Source: Planctomycetota bacterium
Lineage (GTDB): Bacteria; Planctomycetota; UBA1135; JADKAF01
DNA: 64,000 nucleotides
Reading direction: 5' to 3'
Assembly (NCBI GenBank): GCA_016719295.1
Contig: JADKAF010000001.1
Location: 2,480,001-2,544,000 of the forward strand
The notes beneath the pieces were generated by a model that ran no database searches, was not told where the DNA came from, and saw nothing but the letters and a program-made list of their open reading frames with translations. Position numbers and translations under genes: made by a program. Of the stretch, positions 34,201 to 41,470 are shown piece after piece. Every line of letters starts with the position of its first letter. Position 1 is the first letter of the stretch.

Positions 34201-36926
34201 CGCCGCAGCTCCTGCGGCGTGCCCGCGCCGACCAGCGCGCCTCCCGCGGCGCCGCCCTCGGGCCCGAGATCGACGACCCAATCCGCCGCGTCGATCAGGT
34301 CGAGGTGATGCTCGATCGCGATCACGGTGTCGCCGCGCTCGAGCAGGAGCTGGAACGCGCGGAAGAGCTTCTCGATGTCCGCGCCGTGCAGCCCGGTGCT
34401 CGGCTCGTCGAAGAGATAGAGCGTGCCGCGCTTCGCGCGGCGCGCGCGCGGGGTTCCACCGCTCGCGAGCGCCGCAACGATCTTCAGGCGCTGCGCTTCG
34501 CCGCCCGAGAGCGAAGCGATGCTCTGGCCGAGGCGCAGGTACTCGAGCCCCACCTCGCAGCCGAGATCGAGCTTCGAGGCGGCCTTCGGCGCGCGCGCGC
34601 GCAGCCACGTGCGCGCCTCGTCGAGCGTGAGCTCGAGCACTTCGGCCACGCTGCGGCCCTCGCACTCGACCTTCAGCACCTCGTCCTGGAAGCGCGTTCC
34701 TTCGCAGGCCGGACACGGAGTCTCCACGTCGGCGAGGAACTGCATCTCGATGCGCTCGACCCCCAGGCCCTCGCAGGTCTCGCAGCGTCCGCCCGGCGTG
34801 TTGAACGAGAAGGTCGAAGCGCTGAAGCCGCGCGCGCGCGCAGCCGGCGTCGCGGCGAAGAGCTCGCGCACTTCGCCCCACACGTGCAGCGCGGTGGCGA
34901 GGCAGCTCTTGCCCGTGCGCATCGGTCCGCCCGCATCGACCCACACGATCTCGGCGAGCTGATCCAGCCCTTCGATCGCGCCCACCGCGCCGGGCTCCGA
35001 CACCGCTTCGCCGCGCAAGCGCCGCGCGTTGCGGTAGAGCACGGACTCGAGCAGCGTGGACTTACCCGAGCCCGAGACGCCCGAGAGGCACGAGAAGCGC
35101 CCGAGCGGGAACTCGACGTCGATGCCGCGGAGGTTGTGCGCCGCCGCCCCGCGGATCGCCAAGCGCCCCGCGCTCCAGAGCGCGCCGCGCTCGCGCCGCT
35201 CGAGACGGATCCCCTCGCGCAGGACGCGCGCGGTCGCCGAGCGCGGATGCGCGAGGACTTGCTGCAGATCGCCGGAGACGAGCAGCTCGCCGCCGTGCTC
35301 GCCCGAGCCCGGCCCGAGATCGACCAGGTGGTCCGCGGCGCGCAGCACGTCCTCCTCGTGCTCGACGACGACCGCCGTGTTCCCCGCATCGACGAGACGG
35401 CGCAGGATCGCCAGCAGGCGATCGTTGTCGCGCGGGTGCAGGCCGACGCTCGGCTCGTCCAGCACGAAGAGCGTGCCGACGAGCCGCGAGCCCACGGCCG
35501 CGGTGAGGTTCACGCGCTGCATCTCGCCGCCGGAGAGCGTGCGCGATTGCCGATCGAGCGTGAGGTAGCCGAGCCCGACCTCGAGCAGATAGCCGAGACG
35601 GGAGACGACCTCGTCGTGCACGGCGCGCAGGTTCTTCTCCTCGTGCGGCGGGATCTCGACGGCGCCGAAGAAGCGCGCCGCCTCCTCGATCGTGAGCCGC
35701 GAGACGGCGGCGACGTCCTTGCCGCGCAGGCGCACCTTCAGCGCTGCGGGCTGGAGCCCGGTGGCCTGGCAATCGGCGCACGGCTGATAGGTGCGATAGC
35801 GCGACAGCAGCACGCGCACGTGCATCTTGTAGGCGCGCGTCTCCATCCACGCGAACCACGGCTCGATGCCGAACCAGACACCGGCCTCGTAGCCCCCCGG
35901 CTCGCCCTTCCAGAGCAAGTGGAGCTCCGCCTCGCCGAGCTCCGCGTACGGCGTCGCGGGATCGATGCCGCGACGCTCGAGGAACGCGCGAAGCTGCCGG
36001 CGCTCCCACGTCGTGGCCGGCGTGCTGAGAGGCTTCAGCGCGCCCTTGCCGACGCCGAGCCGCGGATTCGGGACGACGAGCTCGGGGTCGATCTCGATCA
36101 CGCGCCCGAAGCCGTGGCACCGAGGGCACGCGCCCTGCGCGTCGTTGAACGAGAGCTGCTGCGGCGTCGGCGGCCGATAGCTCAGCGCGCACGGCAGGCA
36201 GCGCAGCTCGGTCCCATGGCGCTGCACCTGCCCTTGCTCGTCGACGAGCGCCAAGCGGCCCTGCCCGAGAGAGAACGCCTGCTCGATCGCGTCGAGCAAG
36301 CGCGCGCGTTTCTCGGGTCCCAGCGTCACGCGATCGAGCACCGCGATCCAATCGCCGAGCGGCGGCGCATCCTCGCCCTCGAGCTTGCGCAGCGCACCAC
36401 CGGCGAAGATGCGGCGGATACCCCAGCCGATCAGGCGCCGACGCGTCTCCTCCGCATCGTGCGCCTCGACGTCGAAGCCCACGAGCAGCTCGCCGCTGCC
36501 GCGCTGCAGCGCTTCGTCGGCGATCTCCGCGGGGAAGAGGCGGCGAACGGGGCGATCGCAGCGATCGCAGTGCCGGACGCCGAGGCGCGCGAAGAGGAGC
36601 TTCACGTAGTCGTTGAGCTCGGTCACCGTCGCGACGGTGGAGCGCGACGAGCGCACGCGATTGCCCTGCTCGATCGCCACCGCGGGCGGGATGCCCTCCA
36701 CCGAATCGACGGCCGGACGCTCCATGCGATCGAGGAACTGCCGCGCGTATGCCGAGAAGGTCTCGACGTAGCGCCGCTGCCCTTCGGCGAAGAGCGTGTC
36801 GAACGCGAGCGAGCTCTTGCCGGAGCCGCTCAGCCCGGTGACGACGGAGAGCTTGCCCAGAGGAAACGCGACATCGAAGCCCTTCAGGTTGTGCTGGCGG
36901 CAGCCGCGCAGGACGATCTCGGCCAT
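31293..36926 (-). CDS. uvrA: Tandem (double-length) UvrA excinuclease subunit
   Basis: 1877 aa, about twice the usual 940. Two complete UvrA-like halves are joined head to tail near residue 950. First half: VVTGLSGSGKSSLAFDTLFA, RTLSGGEMQRVNLTAAVGSR, second ATPase CLSGVSGSGKSTLLESVLY, zinc module GGRCETCEGLGVERIEMQF. Second half: VVTGVSGSGKSTLAFDVLFQ, PTLSGGEAQRIRIAASLG, VFTGVSGSGKSTLVREVLL, zinc module GGRCETCQGHGEASVEMSF, and ABC signature PTLSGGEAQRVKLAQELG. UvrA dimerises to scan DNA for bulky damage, so the fusion could act as a covalent dimer. A fused double UvrA is also known from chlamydiae, which belong to the same PVC superphylum. The last 30 residues are an Arg/Gly/Ser tail. Confidence 0.96.
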   Translation of the reverse strand: MAEIVLRGCRQHNLKGFDVAFPLGKLSVVTGLSGSGKSSLAFDTLFAEGQRRYVETFSAYARQFLDRMERPAVDSVEGIPPAVAIEQGNRVRSSRSTVATVTELNDYVKLLFARLGVRHCDRCDRPVRRLFPAEIADEALQRGSGELLVGFDVEAHDAEETRRRLIGWGIRRIFAGGALRKLEGEDAPPLGDWIAVLDRVTLGPEKRARLLDAIEQAFSLGQGRLALVDEQGQVQRHGTELRCLPCALSYRPPTPQQLSFNDAQGACPRCHGFGRVIEIDPELVVPNPRLGVGKGALKPLSTPATTWERRQLRAFLERRGIDPATPYAELGEAELHLLWKGEPGGYEAGVWFGIEPWFAWMETRAYKMHVRVLLSRYRTYQPCADCQATGLQPAALKVRLRGKDVAAVSRLTIEEAARFFGAVEIPPHEEKNLRAVHDEVVSRLGYLLEVGLGYLTLDRQSRTLSGGEMQRVNLTAAVGSRLVGTLFVLDEPSVGLHPRDNDRLLAILRRLVDAGNTAVVVEHEEDVLRAADHLVDLGPGSGEHGGELLVSGDLQQVLAHPRSATARVLREGIRLERRERGALWSAGRLAIRGAAAHNLRGIDVEFPLGRFSCLSGVSGSGKSTLLESVLYRNARRLRGEAVSEPGAVGAIEGLDQLAEIVWVDAGGPMRTGKSCLATALHVWGEVRELFAATPAARARGFSASTFSFNTPGGRCETCEGLGVERIEMQFLADVETPCPACEGTRFQDEVLKVECEGRSVAEVLELTLDEARTWLRARAPKAASKLDLGCEVGLEYLRLGQSIASLSGGEAQRLKIVAALASGGTPRARRAKRGTLYLFDEPSTGLHGADIEKLFRAFQLLLERGDTVIAIEHHLDLIDAADWVVDLGPEGGAAGGALVGAGTPQELRRVAGSATGVWLRKKDALVRPPVAVAAPAAGNDAAERAQRVIALSGVRENNLRDLHLEIPREKLCVVTGVSGSGKSTLAFDVLFQEGQRRYLDTLSPYARQFIGQIARAEVDRIDGVPPAIAIEQRTTRSGASSTVATITELWHGLRLLFTKVGVQHCTRCAAAVEPASEEQIGARVSQLASGQRLEVLAPVIVGKKGFHKEIFDALHADGIERARVDRKSIAVRPAPALDRYAEHDIDAEVGVLAKGARGDELRSLVARALAIGEGTLFVVAKGRQHTFSTRSFCLACGIGFPAPDPRRFSFNSRHGRCDACHGSGAREVFDEAKLVAHEERRLDDGAIPALLAKPFPKSFAARFVAQAEDALGFSLSRPWSKLGAKQRSQVLQGTEDFVGLLAQLELFRTKPGGEVLEDLRASVACPACEGSRLNPVSRAVRVASRSLPELAALTVSEAAQWVARTTPKSFGGGGAGEVWARVKRELEPRLRFLRDVGLDYLRLDRPGPTLSGGEAQRIRIAASLGSSTCGALYVLDEPTIGLHPSDHASLMGTLTQLRDRGNTVVVVEHDEETIARADHVIELGPGAGKWGGRIVHQGDPASLRADTQSPTGRALAGSGRGRSHRRAAPPADGPWLEIQGARKHNLDGVDLRVPLGALTVFTGVSGSGKSTLVREVLLESLRQGRPVACDALRTTVPIERVLEVDQTPIGRTPRSIPATYVGIFDEIRALFARSPEAASRGYGPGRFSFNVKGGRCETCQGHGEASVEMSFLPSARVPCTACGGRRFHQETLEIKWSGLSIADVLDLTLEQAREVFRNHARIRSFLEVLCEVGLGYLSLGQESPTLSGGEAQRVKLAQELGKAPRGRAVYVLDEPTTGLSLSDVRKLVQVLHRLVERGDSLFVIEHSVEVMGEADWIVDLGPGGGSGGGRVVASGAFEELVRRGARKSGSRTLPVLRAWWERFGSSASAGGSRTAPA

Positions 36927-37214
36927 CGTGATCTCGGTCGTGGAGGGCGGAGATCATCGAGCATCCGGCGTGCGGCGCAAGCGCCCCTTTCCGCCCGGCG
37001 CGGGTGGAACTTCCTTCCAGGTCGCTCACCTCCGAAGCGGAGCCCCGCATGGCGACCGAGCGCCGTCGTGCTCTGGAGAGAAAGTTCTTCGAGAAGCAGG
37101 GCAATCTCCATCGTTCGCCGCTCTCGCGTCGCCCCCGTGGGCTATTCATCGAGAGTGGCGCCGCGCTCACCCGGATCGCGACCTCACTCCTTCTCCCCTC
37201 GCTTCAGCTCCACC

Positions 37215-38195
37215 ATGCCCACTCGCACCAAGAACTCAGCTCGGCCAGCAATCGGGCTTCCGTCGTCAGCGGTGCTGCAGCTCTGGTTGAGCCAGCAGAA
37301 CCGGATGCTGCGCTTCGAGCTCGGCGCGAGAGATCTCGCGTTCTTCGTCGGGGCCTACTGCGCGACGGCGATCGGAGTTCAGAGCTTCGCCCTCGACGCG
37401 CTCTCGGTCACGCTGGGGTGGATCAGCGCGATCGCCGCGCGGGCGAGCCACGCCGCGCTGAACGACGCGATCCAAGCAGAGCGAGATCGCCCGGACCCGA
37501 CGAGCGGACAGCGGCCCGTCGCTGGGAATCCAGTCTCGGCGCGTGCGGCCATCTTCTGGTGGGCGTTGCTCTCTTGCATCGCCATCGCCTCGGCCTGCGA
37601 GGTGACTCCGCTCTTCGCGGCGGTCGCCCTGCCCGCGTGGTTCATCGGCAGCGCTCATGCGGCCTCGCCCGTGAAGGCGCACGACATCGAGGCCCTCCGC
37701 GTGGTCGTGCCGACGCTGCGTTACCCGCTGCACCTGGCGCTTGGCTGGTGCGCCATCGGCTCGATGCAAGTCCCGCCTCTCCTGCTGCTCCTGGGCGCCT
37801 GGATGCTCGGGGCCTTCGTACGATCGAGCGGCCAGCTCGGCCAAGTGCGCAGCGCGCACTTGCGCGGCGCGCGCGTCGACGAGCGCTCGCGCATCGCGAC
37901 GGGGATCCTCTGCTCGATCGGCTACGGACTGGGCGGCGTGCTGTCGGCGGGGATCATCGCCACGGCGCTCCGCGTCGAGCTCGTGCTCGCGGTGCCCTTC
38001 GCGCTCGGTCTCGCGGGCTACTATCTCACGCTCGCGCAGCGGAAGGGCTCGAGGGGCATCGCGTTCAGCAGCTTGCGCCGGGAGCCGATCTTCCTGGCCC
38101 TCGCGGCGACCTTCCTCGCCGTCGTCTTGAACTCGAGCCTCTCCAACATCCCCGGCCTGCACGAGTGGATCGACATCGCGACGCTCGCGCGCTGA
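37215..38195 (+). CDS. UbiA-family prenyltransferase-like integral membrane protein
   Basis: 326 aa from the ATG at 37215 (MPTRTKNSARPAIG). Eight or nine hydrophobic segments. An Asp-rich motif follows the second helix: ARASHAALNDAIQAERDRPD, leading into SGQRPVAGNPVSARAA, which matches the UbiA pattern ND..D..D......RP...G.....A in part. A second conserved loop appears as HAASPVKAHDIEALRVVVP. UbiA enzymes transfer polyprenyl chains to aromatic or sugar acceptors in the membrane. The first motif has AERDRPD where DxxxD is expected, so the acceptor and even activity are uncertain. The 288 bases upstream to uvrA hold both divergent promoters and no gene. Confidence 0.7.
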   Translation: MPTRTKNSARPAIGLPSSAVLQLWLSQQNRMLRFELGARDLAFFVGAYCATAIGVQSFALDALSVTLGWISAIAARASHAALNDAIQAERDRPDPTSGQRPVAGNPVSARAAIFWWALLSCIAIASACEVTPLFAAVALPAWFIGSAHAASPVKAHDIEALRVVVPTLRYPLHLALGWCAIGSMQVPPLLLLLGAWMLGAFVRSSGQLGQVRSAHLRGARVDERSRIATGILCSIGYGLGGVLSAGIIATALRVELVLAVPFALGLAGYYLTLAQRKGSRGIAFSSLRREPIFLALAATFLAVVLNSSLSNIPGLHEWIDIATLAR

Positions 38196-38208
38196 GCTCG
38201 CGCTTGCT

Positions 38209-40575
38209 TCAGCGCCCGGGAGTGCGGAAGCGCACGCCGGAGTTCTGCTGATACATCAGCACATCGACTTCGACGTCGATGCGCAGGACGGATCCAGAGC
38301 GCTCGACATCCAGCGGGATCGTCCCACCGCTGAGGTAGTAGGGTGCTCCCGAGAAGCGCGGCTGCACCTCTTCGATCTTCTCGAAGCGCTTGCCGCCGAT
38401 CCCGACGATGAGGTCGCCCTGCGCCAGACCCGCGCGCGCCGCGCGCCCCGCCGGATCCTGCAGATCGACGCGCACCGCGAGCTTCGGCGTGGCGTTCGGA
38501 TTCGCCGGGCCGAACACGAGCTCGGCGGTGCCGGGAACCGAGAAGGTCTCGCGTCGCGCGCCGCCGGGGCCGCGCTCCTGCAGCTCCGCTTCGTAGCGCC
38601 CCGTCGGCAGGCCCGCGAGCTCGCCGACGCCGTTCGTCACGGAGAAGCTCGTGCGGAAGCTGGAGGACGGATCGTCGGCGCGCCAGACCGAGCCTCTGTA
38701 GGACTGCCCCTGCTGCGCGTCGGCGACGCGCACGTTGATGGTATGTAGCTCGGGCAGCGGAACCGAGCGCTCCTGCCGTCCCGACCGCAGCTCGATCATC
38801 TCCTCGTGCAGCGGGAAGAAGTTCCAATCGCGCTGCGAGCCGCGGACGATCAGCTTGTAGCGCCCGGTGCGGAGCGGGCCGAACGCGAGCTCGGTGGAAT
38901 CGCCGAGCATCGACGAGGGCTCTTCCTCCTGCGGCTCGCTCTCATTGGTCCGCTCGACCTGCAGCGCGACTTGGATCATGACGCCCTTCGGCGCTGGCCC
39001 GCTCATGCGCACGAGCAGGAACGCCGGCTCCGAATAGCGCAGCTCGAGCCGCTCTTCCTGCAGCGGCTTGTAGCTCTGCTGCAGAGGGCCGAGCCGCGGG
39101 CTCTGGGCATGGGCGACGAAGCTGCCTTCGTTGGCCTTCTCCATCAGCTTCGCCGAGTGCACGAGCCACCAGCGCCCTTCTCCCGCGGAGACGCAGACCA
39201 CGCTCTCTCCAGGGCCGCGCTCGCCGCGCGCCTGCACGCGCAGCGACGCGTCGAGCTGGACGAGCCCCGCGCCATCCAGGATCACGGCCTCCAGCACGCG
39301 AGCGCCCGCGTCGAGCGCGAGCTCCAGGTCCACGCGCAGCTCACCGCTCGGCACGTCGATCTCGCGCTCGTGGAGCAGCAGGCCCCGCGCGAGGCGAACC
39401 CGCAGCTTGTGCTTGCCGGGCTTCAAGCCCGTCGCCCGGTAGCGCAGCTCGCCGTCGATCTCCTCGATCTCCACCGAGCGGCCGCGCCTGCCGGAGCCGT
39501 TGTAGTACTCCCACTCCATTCCCTGGACGGCGCTGCCGTCCTGCACCTCGACGCTGAGCGATCGGCTGCCGAAGCGCGTGACGACCTCTCCGCTCAGCAC
39601 GCCGACGACGCGCGCCTCCTCGCGCAGCACGAGCTCGACCGTCGGAGGAGCGACACCGGGATCCACCGCCACCGCGACGGTCTCGGAGGACGGCCCCTGC
39701 CCGGGCTTGGAGCGCGCGCGCAGGCTGTACGAGCCGGGCGGCATCCAGATCCACGGATCTTCCTGCGTCCAGAGCCTCTGCTCCTCGCCTTGGTTCGGCG
39801 TGATCACGTCGATGCACGCGCGCGCGAGCGGAGCACCCGAGGGATCCTTGACGGCGATCGAGAGGCGCTCGAGGCGCGTTCCGGCGAAGTCGATCTTCTG
39901 CCCCGGCCAAGCGCGCGGATCCTCCGAGATCGTCGAGCGCAGGCGCCAGCCCTTCGCGTACGCCTCGATGCGCCAGGACTCCGCGCTCAGACCTTCGAGG
40001 CGATAGGCGCCTTGCTCGTCCGTCGTGACCTCGCGCAGCTTGCCGTCGTTGCGCGCGAATTGCTGCGCGGCTTGTCGCAGCATGCGCTGCAGATCGACCG
40101 GCGGCGGGCTGCCGTCGCGAGGCCACTGCGCCATGTCGTCGAGCTGGCGCTCGCGCCAGTAGTTCTCTCCGCTCGGCCGCGCGCGGACCAAGACTCCCGC
40201 GATCGGCTGGCCCGCGATGTCGCGCACGACACCCGTGATCGCCGCGGAGGAGAGCGGCTTCGCGCTCGCCTCGGAGCTCGCGGGAGTGCTCGCGGATTCG
40301 GCCGCGATCTCGGCGCTGGCCTCGACCGCGCGGATCGCCGCCAGATCGAGCGCTTCGCTCTCGCTGTCGGCGCGCGCGACCTGATTCGAAGCGCCGAGCC
40401 ACGCGCCGTCCCCGGCGGTCGCGGAGGACGAGCCTTCTCCTCGCGAGAGCTGCGCGGGGACGCGAGCGGCTGCCGCGGATCCATCCGCGAAGGGGGCCAT
40501 CACGGCACCCGCCATGAACACCCCGAGGAACGCGACACCAAGGCCGATAAGAACGAGGGGTTTCGAGAGATCCAT
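38209..40575 (-). CDS. Membrane-anchored protein with carboxypeptidase-regulatory-like and PDZ domains
   Basis: 788 aa from the ATG at 40575 (MDLSKPLVLIGLGVAFLGVF), which gives an N-terminal membrane anchor. From about residue 115, ITGVVRDIAGQPIAGVLVRA begins a carboxypeptidase-regulatory-like beta-sandwich. More beta-rich segments follow (LSIAVKDPSGAPLARACIDV; YSLRARSKPGQG). Near residue 700 is a PDZ domain (AGRAARAGLAQGDLIVGIGG). No protease catalytic triad is seen. It is probably an envelope scaffold or peptide-binding protein. The frame stays open and has fair codon bias for another 100 codons upstream but lacks an ATG there; a GTG near 40775 is an alternative start that would place about 70 residues before the anchor. 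Confidence 0.75.
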   Translation of the reverse strand: MDLSKPLVLIGLGVAFLGVFMAGAVMAPFADGSAAAARVPAQLSRGEGSSSATAGDGAWLGASNQVARADSESEALDLAAIRAVEASAEIAAESASTPASSEASAKPLSSAAITGVVRDIAGQPIAGVLVRARPSGENYWRERQLDDMAQWPRDGSPPPVDLQRMLRQAAQQFARNDGKLREVTTDEQGAYRLEGLSAESWRIEAYAKGWRLRSTISEDPRAWPGQKIDFAGTRLERLSIAVKDPSGAPLARACIDVITPNQGEEQRLWTQEDPWIWMPPGSYSLRARSKPGQGPSSETVAVAVDPGVAPPTVELVLREEARVVGVLSGEVVTRFGSRSLSVEVQDGSAVQGMEWEYYNGSGRRGRSVEIEEIDGELRYRATGLKPGKHKLRVRLARGLLLHEREIDVPSGELRVDLELALDAGARVLEAVILDGAGLVQLDASLRVQARGERGPGESVVCVSAGEGRWWLVHSAKLMEKANEGSFVAHAQSPRLGPLQQSYKPLQEERLELRYSEPAFLLVRMSGPAPKGVMIQVALQVERTNESEPQEEEPSSMLGDSTELAFGPLRTGRYKLIVRGSQRDWNFFPLHEEMIELRSGRQERSVPLPELHTINVRVADAQQGQSYRGSVWRADDPSSSFRTSFSVTNGVGELAGLPTGRYEAELQERGPGGARRETFSVPGTAELVFGPANPNATPKLAVRVDLQDPAGRAARAGLAQGDLIVGIGGKRFEKIEEVQPRFSGAPYYLSGGTIPLDVERSGSVLRIDVEVDVLMYQQNSGVRFRTPGR

Positions 40576-40936
40576 GACGGACGAGGCTCGCGAGGCGGAC
40601 GGGGGCAGCTCGTCCACGCTCGCTGGCCCCGGCCCGGCGGTCAAGCTGGCCTCCGCGGAGGCGCGTTCTCCAGCCCGAGGGACTCCTTCAACAGGCTGCT
40701 GGATCCAGATCCTGGCGGCGGGAAGCACGAAGGACGGCGCGAACTCGCCGCCCGCCTCGGTCGCGCCGGAGACGAGCTCGATCAGCACCAGCGGATCGAG
40801 CTGCCGCGCGCAGGCCGAGGGAGCGCGCGGCCGCGAGCTCGGCGGAGCTGCGAGATCGTTCGAAGCGAAGCGCCGGGCGGAGACTCCGGAGGGGCGCTCG
40901 GAAGATGGAGCGCACGCCACAGCTGGGCCCCCTGCG
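40576..40936. other. Region with coding character but no clear start
   Basis: Between the PDZ protein gene and the small minus-strand ORF. The minus-strand frame continuous with the PDZ gene shows strong G/C third positions here (for example LDPLVLIELVSGATEAGG and SFVLPAARIWIQQPVEG), yet offers no ATG. It may be an N-terminal extension of the PDZ gene from a GTG, or the remnant of another gene. Confidence 0.4.
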
Positions 40937-41173
40937 CTACACGACCGCCGCGGGGTCCTTGTGCAGCTCGGCGAGCTCCACGCGATCCGGCGCGCGATCG
41001 ACGGTGAAGCCGAAGCGCTGGACGTCGCGGTCGAAGCAGAGCACCAGCTCGGGCAGGGTCTCGCCGCTCGCGAACGCTCGCAGGTGAAAGCTCTCGGCCG
41101 CGCGCCGCCAGGGCGCGGGCTGGGCAGCCGCCGATGCGAGTGAGAGACTCTCGCGCCCCTTCGCGAAGACCAC
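40937..41173 (-). CDS. Small hypothetical protein
   Basis: 78 aa from a GTG at 41173. The second half has convincing codon bias and a compact sequence (FHLRAFASGETLPELVLCFD, RFGFTVDRAPDRVELAEL). The proposed start lies only 3 bases from the divergent DUF2007-like gene at 41177, leaving no room for promoters, so either the true start is further in or one of the two is not expressed independently. Not recognised. Confidence 0.35.
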   Translation of the reverse strand: MVFAKGRESLSLASAAAQPAPWRRAAESFHLRAFASGETLPELVLCFDRDVQRFGFTVDRAPDRVELAELHKDPAAVV

Positions 41174-41176
41174 CGC

Positions 41177-41470
41177 ATGAGCTCGCCCGACGACGCGCCC
41201 GTCCTGCTCGAAGTCGCCCCGCGCCTCGCCGCGGCCGAAGTCGTGCGCCACGTCCTCGCGACGCACGAGATCGGCTGCTGGCTGAAGCCGCAACGGCCCG
41301 AGAAGCAGCGCTGGTTCCACGCGACGCTCGGGCTGCATCAGGGGCCCTGCGAGATCTGGGTGACTCGAGAGAACCTGGACGATGCGCGCGAGGTGCTGCG
41401 CGATGCGCGCGAAGCGGGCAAGGAGCTCGCGGAGCGCGAGGACGAGCTCTTCGGGCCGGAGGAGCCGTGA
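41177..41470 (+). CDS. DUF2007-like small protein
   Basis: 97 aa. The pattern of a strand (VLLEVAPRLAAAEVVRHVLA), a helix, GCWLKPQ, then EIWVTRENLDDAREVLRDAR resembles DUF2007, a small family of putative signal-transducing or regulatory proteins with a ferredoxin-like fold. No function is established. It ends GTGA, overlapping the start of the downstream GT-C transferase by four bases, so the two are translationally coupled. Confidence 0.6.
   Translation: MSSPDDAPVLLEVAPRLAAAEVVRHVLATHEIGCWLKPQRPEKQRWFHATLGLHQGPCEIWVTRENLDDAREVLRDAREAGKELAEREDELFGPEEP

Noticed and set aside
37049..37120. Short ORF start reading MATERRRALERKFFEKQ in the uvrA/UbiA gap
   Set aside because: The first 17 residues look protein-like, but coding character is lost soon after and the frame runs into the UbiA-like gene; at most a small relic.
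33735..37214. Very long plus-strand frame opposite uvrA
   Set aside because: A mirror of the GC-rich uvrA coding sequence, full of Arg/Ala/His with no motif; only the part from 37215 is real.
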